Part shown: one piece after another, positions 5,547 to 5,631 of the stretch
Position numbering within the stretch: the first letter of the stretch is position 1
How the letters are laid out: every line of letters starts with the position of its first letter
From: Oscillospiraceae bacterium
GTDB lineage: Bacteria; Bacillota; Clostridia; Oscillospirales; Acutalibacteraceae
Length of the DNA: 5,631 nucleotides
Assembly: GCA_902796535.1 (NCBI GenBank)
Contig: CADBPL010000043.1
Span: 1-5,631 of the forward strand
Direction: 5' to 3'
Made by a program: the position numbers and the translations under genes
Notes under the pieces: generated by a model
Told to the model about the DNA's origin: nothing
What the model saw: only the letters and a program-made list of their open reading frames with translations
Databases searched by the model: none

Positions 5547-5581
5547 AAAAAAAGGAAGCTCGCCGTGAGCTTCCTTTTTTA
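5547..5581. terminator. Strong bidirectional intrinsic terminator
   Basis: An 8-bp GC-containing stem (GGAAGCTC 5554-5561, GAGCTTCC 5567-5574) with a five-base loop is flanked by an A-run (5547-5553) and a T-run (5575-5580). The A-run lets it act on both strands. It begins two bases after the stop codon of the second phosphoesterase and sits ten bases from the apparent stop of a convergent gene. Confidence 0.93.
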
Positions 5582-5590
5582 TTCAAACTC

Positions 5591-5631
5591 TTAATAAAGC
5601 CCTTCCTCGTCGAAATCAAAGACTGTCTGCA
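5591..5631 (-). CDS. Possible 3' end of a convergent gene (5'-truncated)
   Basis: On the minus strand one frame reads QTVFDFDEEGLY and then TAA (5593-5591), entering from the window edge. The ending is plausible for a real protein, and a convergent gene would explain the two-way terminator at 5547-5581. Of the other two minus-strand frames, one stops at once and the other runs through the terminator. Twelve codons are too few to name a product. Confidence 0.5.
   Translation of the reverse strand, partial: QTVFDFDEEGLY

Noticed and set aside
4205..5548. The minus-strand frame of the first phosphoesterase stays open for about 1.3 kb upstream of ATG 4204, across the divergent region and the whole second phosphoesterase, which could suggest an 832-residue fusion.
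   Set aside because: The extension is antisense to a gene with clear metal-site motifs, crosses two good promoters and shows no recognisable family sequence. The motif-bearing protein starts at ATG 4204 with its own ribosome binding site. The open frame is a by-product of GC-rich codon use.
1..5631. CRISPR arrays, insertion sequences, tRNA or rRNA genes, attachment sites and riboswitches.
   Set aside because: Reading both strands showed no spaced direct repeats, terminal inverted repeats with a transposase, RNA-gene signatures or long structured leaders; the gaps are too short for most of these.

Overview
The window is a compact, moderately GC-rich bacterial segment with strong GGAGG-type ribosome binding sites, sigma-A-like promoters and short intergenic gaps. 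The gene content (a redoxin tail next to a thioredoxin reductase, a PRK06851-type P-loop protein, a KtrA-type RCK protein and cytosolic calcineurin-like phosphoesterases) suggests an anaerobic member of the Clostridia, perhaps a gut Oscillospiraceae/Ruminococcaceae-type lineage. That placement is inference from style and recalled family context; there is no rRNA or other taxonomic marker here.

Layout. Positions 1-192 (+) hold the 3' end of a gene encoding a thioredoxin/glutaredoxin-like domain, probably the C-terminal tail of an anaerobic (class III) ribonucleotide reductase. A strong hairpin terminator follows (213-243), directly in front of the ribosome binding site of a thioredoxin reductase gene (255-1145, +). 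After an 86-base gap with a candidate promoter comes a PRK06851-like duplicated P-loop protein (1238-2314, +). It converges on a two-gene minus-strand operon: a calcineurin-like phosphoesterase with a hydrophobic C-terminal tail (4204-3050), then a KtrA-type potassium-channel regulator (3027-2356), 22 bases apart. A 138-base divergent promoter region separates this operon from a second, different calcineurin-like phosphoesterase with a C-terminal beta-rich domain (4343-5545, +). That gene ends in a textbook bidirectional terminator, followed by what looks like the last 12 codons of a convergent minus-strand gene (5591-5631).

How the genes may work together. The redoxin tail and the thioredoxin reductase fit one electron path: NADPH to FAD to the CxxC of the reductase, then to the redoxin and on to its client. 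The minus-strand pair joins a phosphoesterase to a nucleotide-sensing potassium regulator, which makes a nucleotide-signalling link worth testing but not shown. The two phosphoesterases share one regulatory region, in which a perfect 16-bp palindrome covers the -10 box of a fully consensus promoter.

There is no sign of mobile elements, CRISPR, tRNA or rRNA, and no gene-free stretch exceeds 300 bases. I do not see an obviously new multi-gene system. The most unusual items are the altered metal-site motif of the second phosphoesterase, the palindromic operator candidate, the terminator placed against the trxB ribosome binding site, and the phosphoesterase-KtrA operon.
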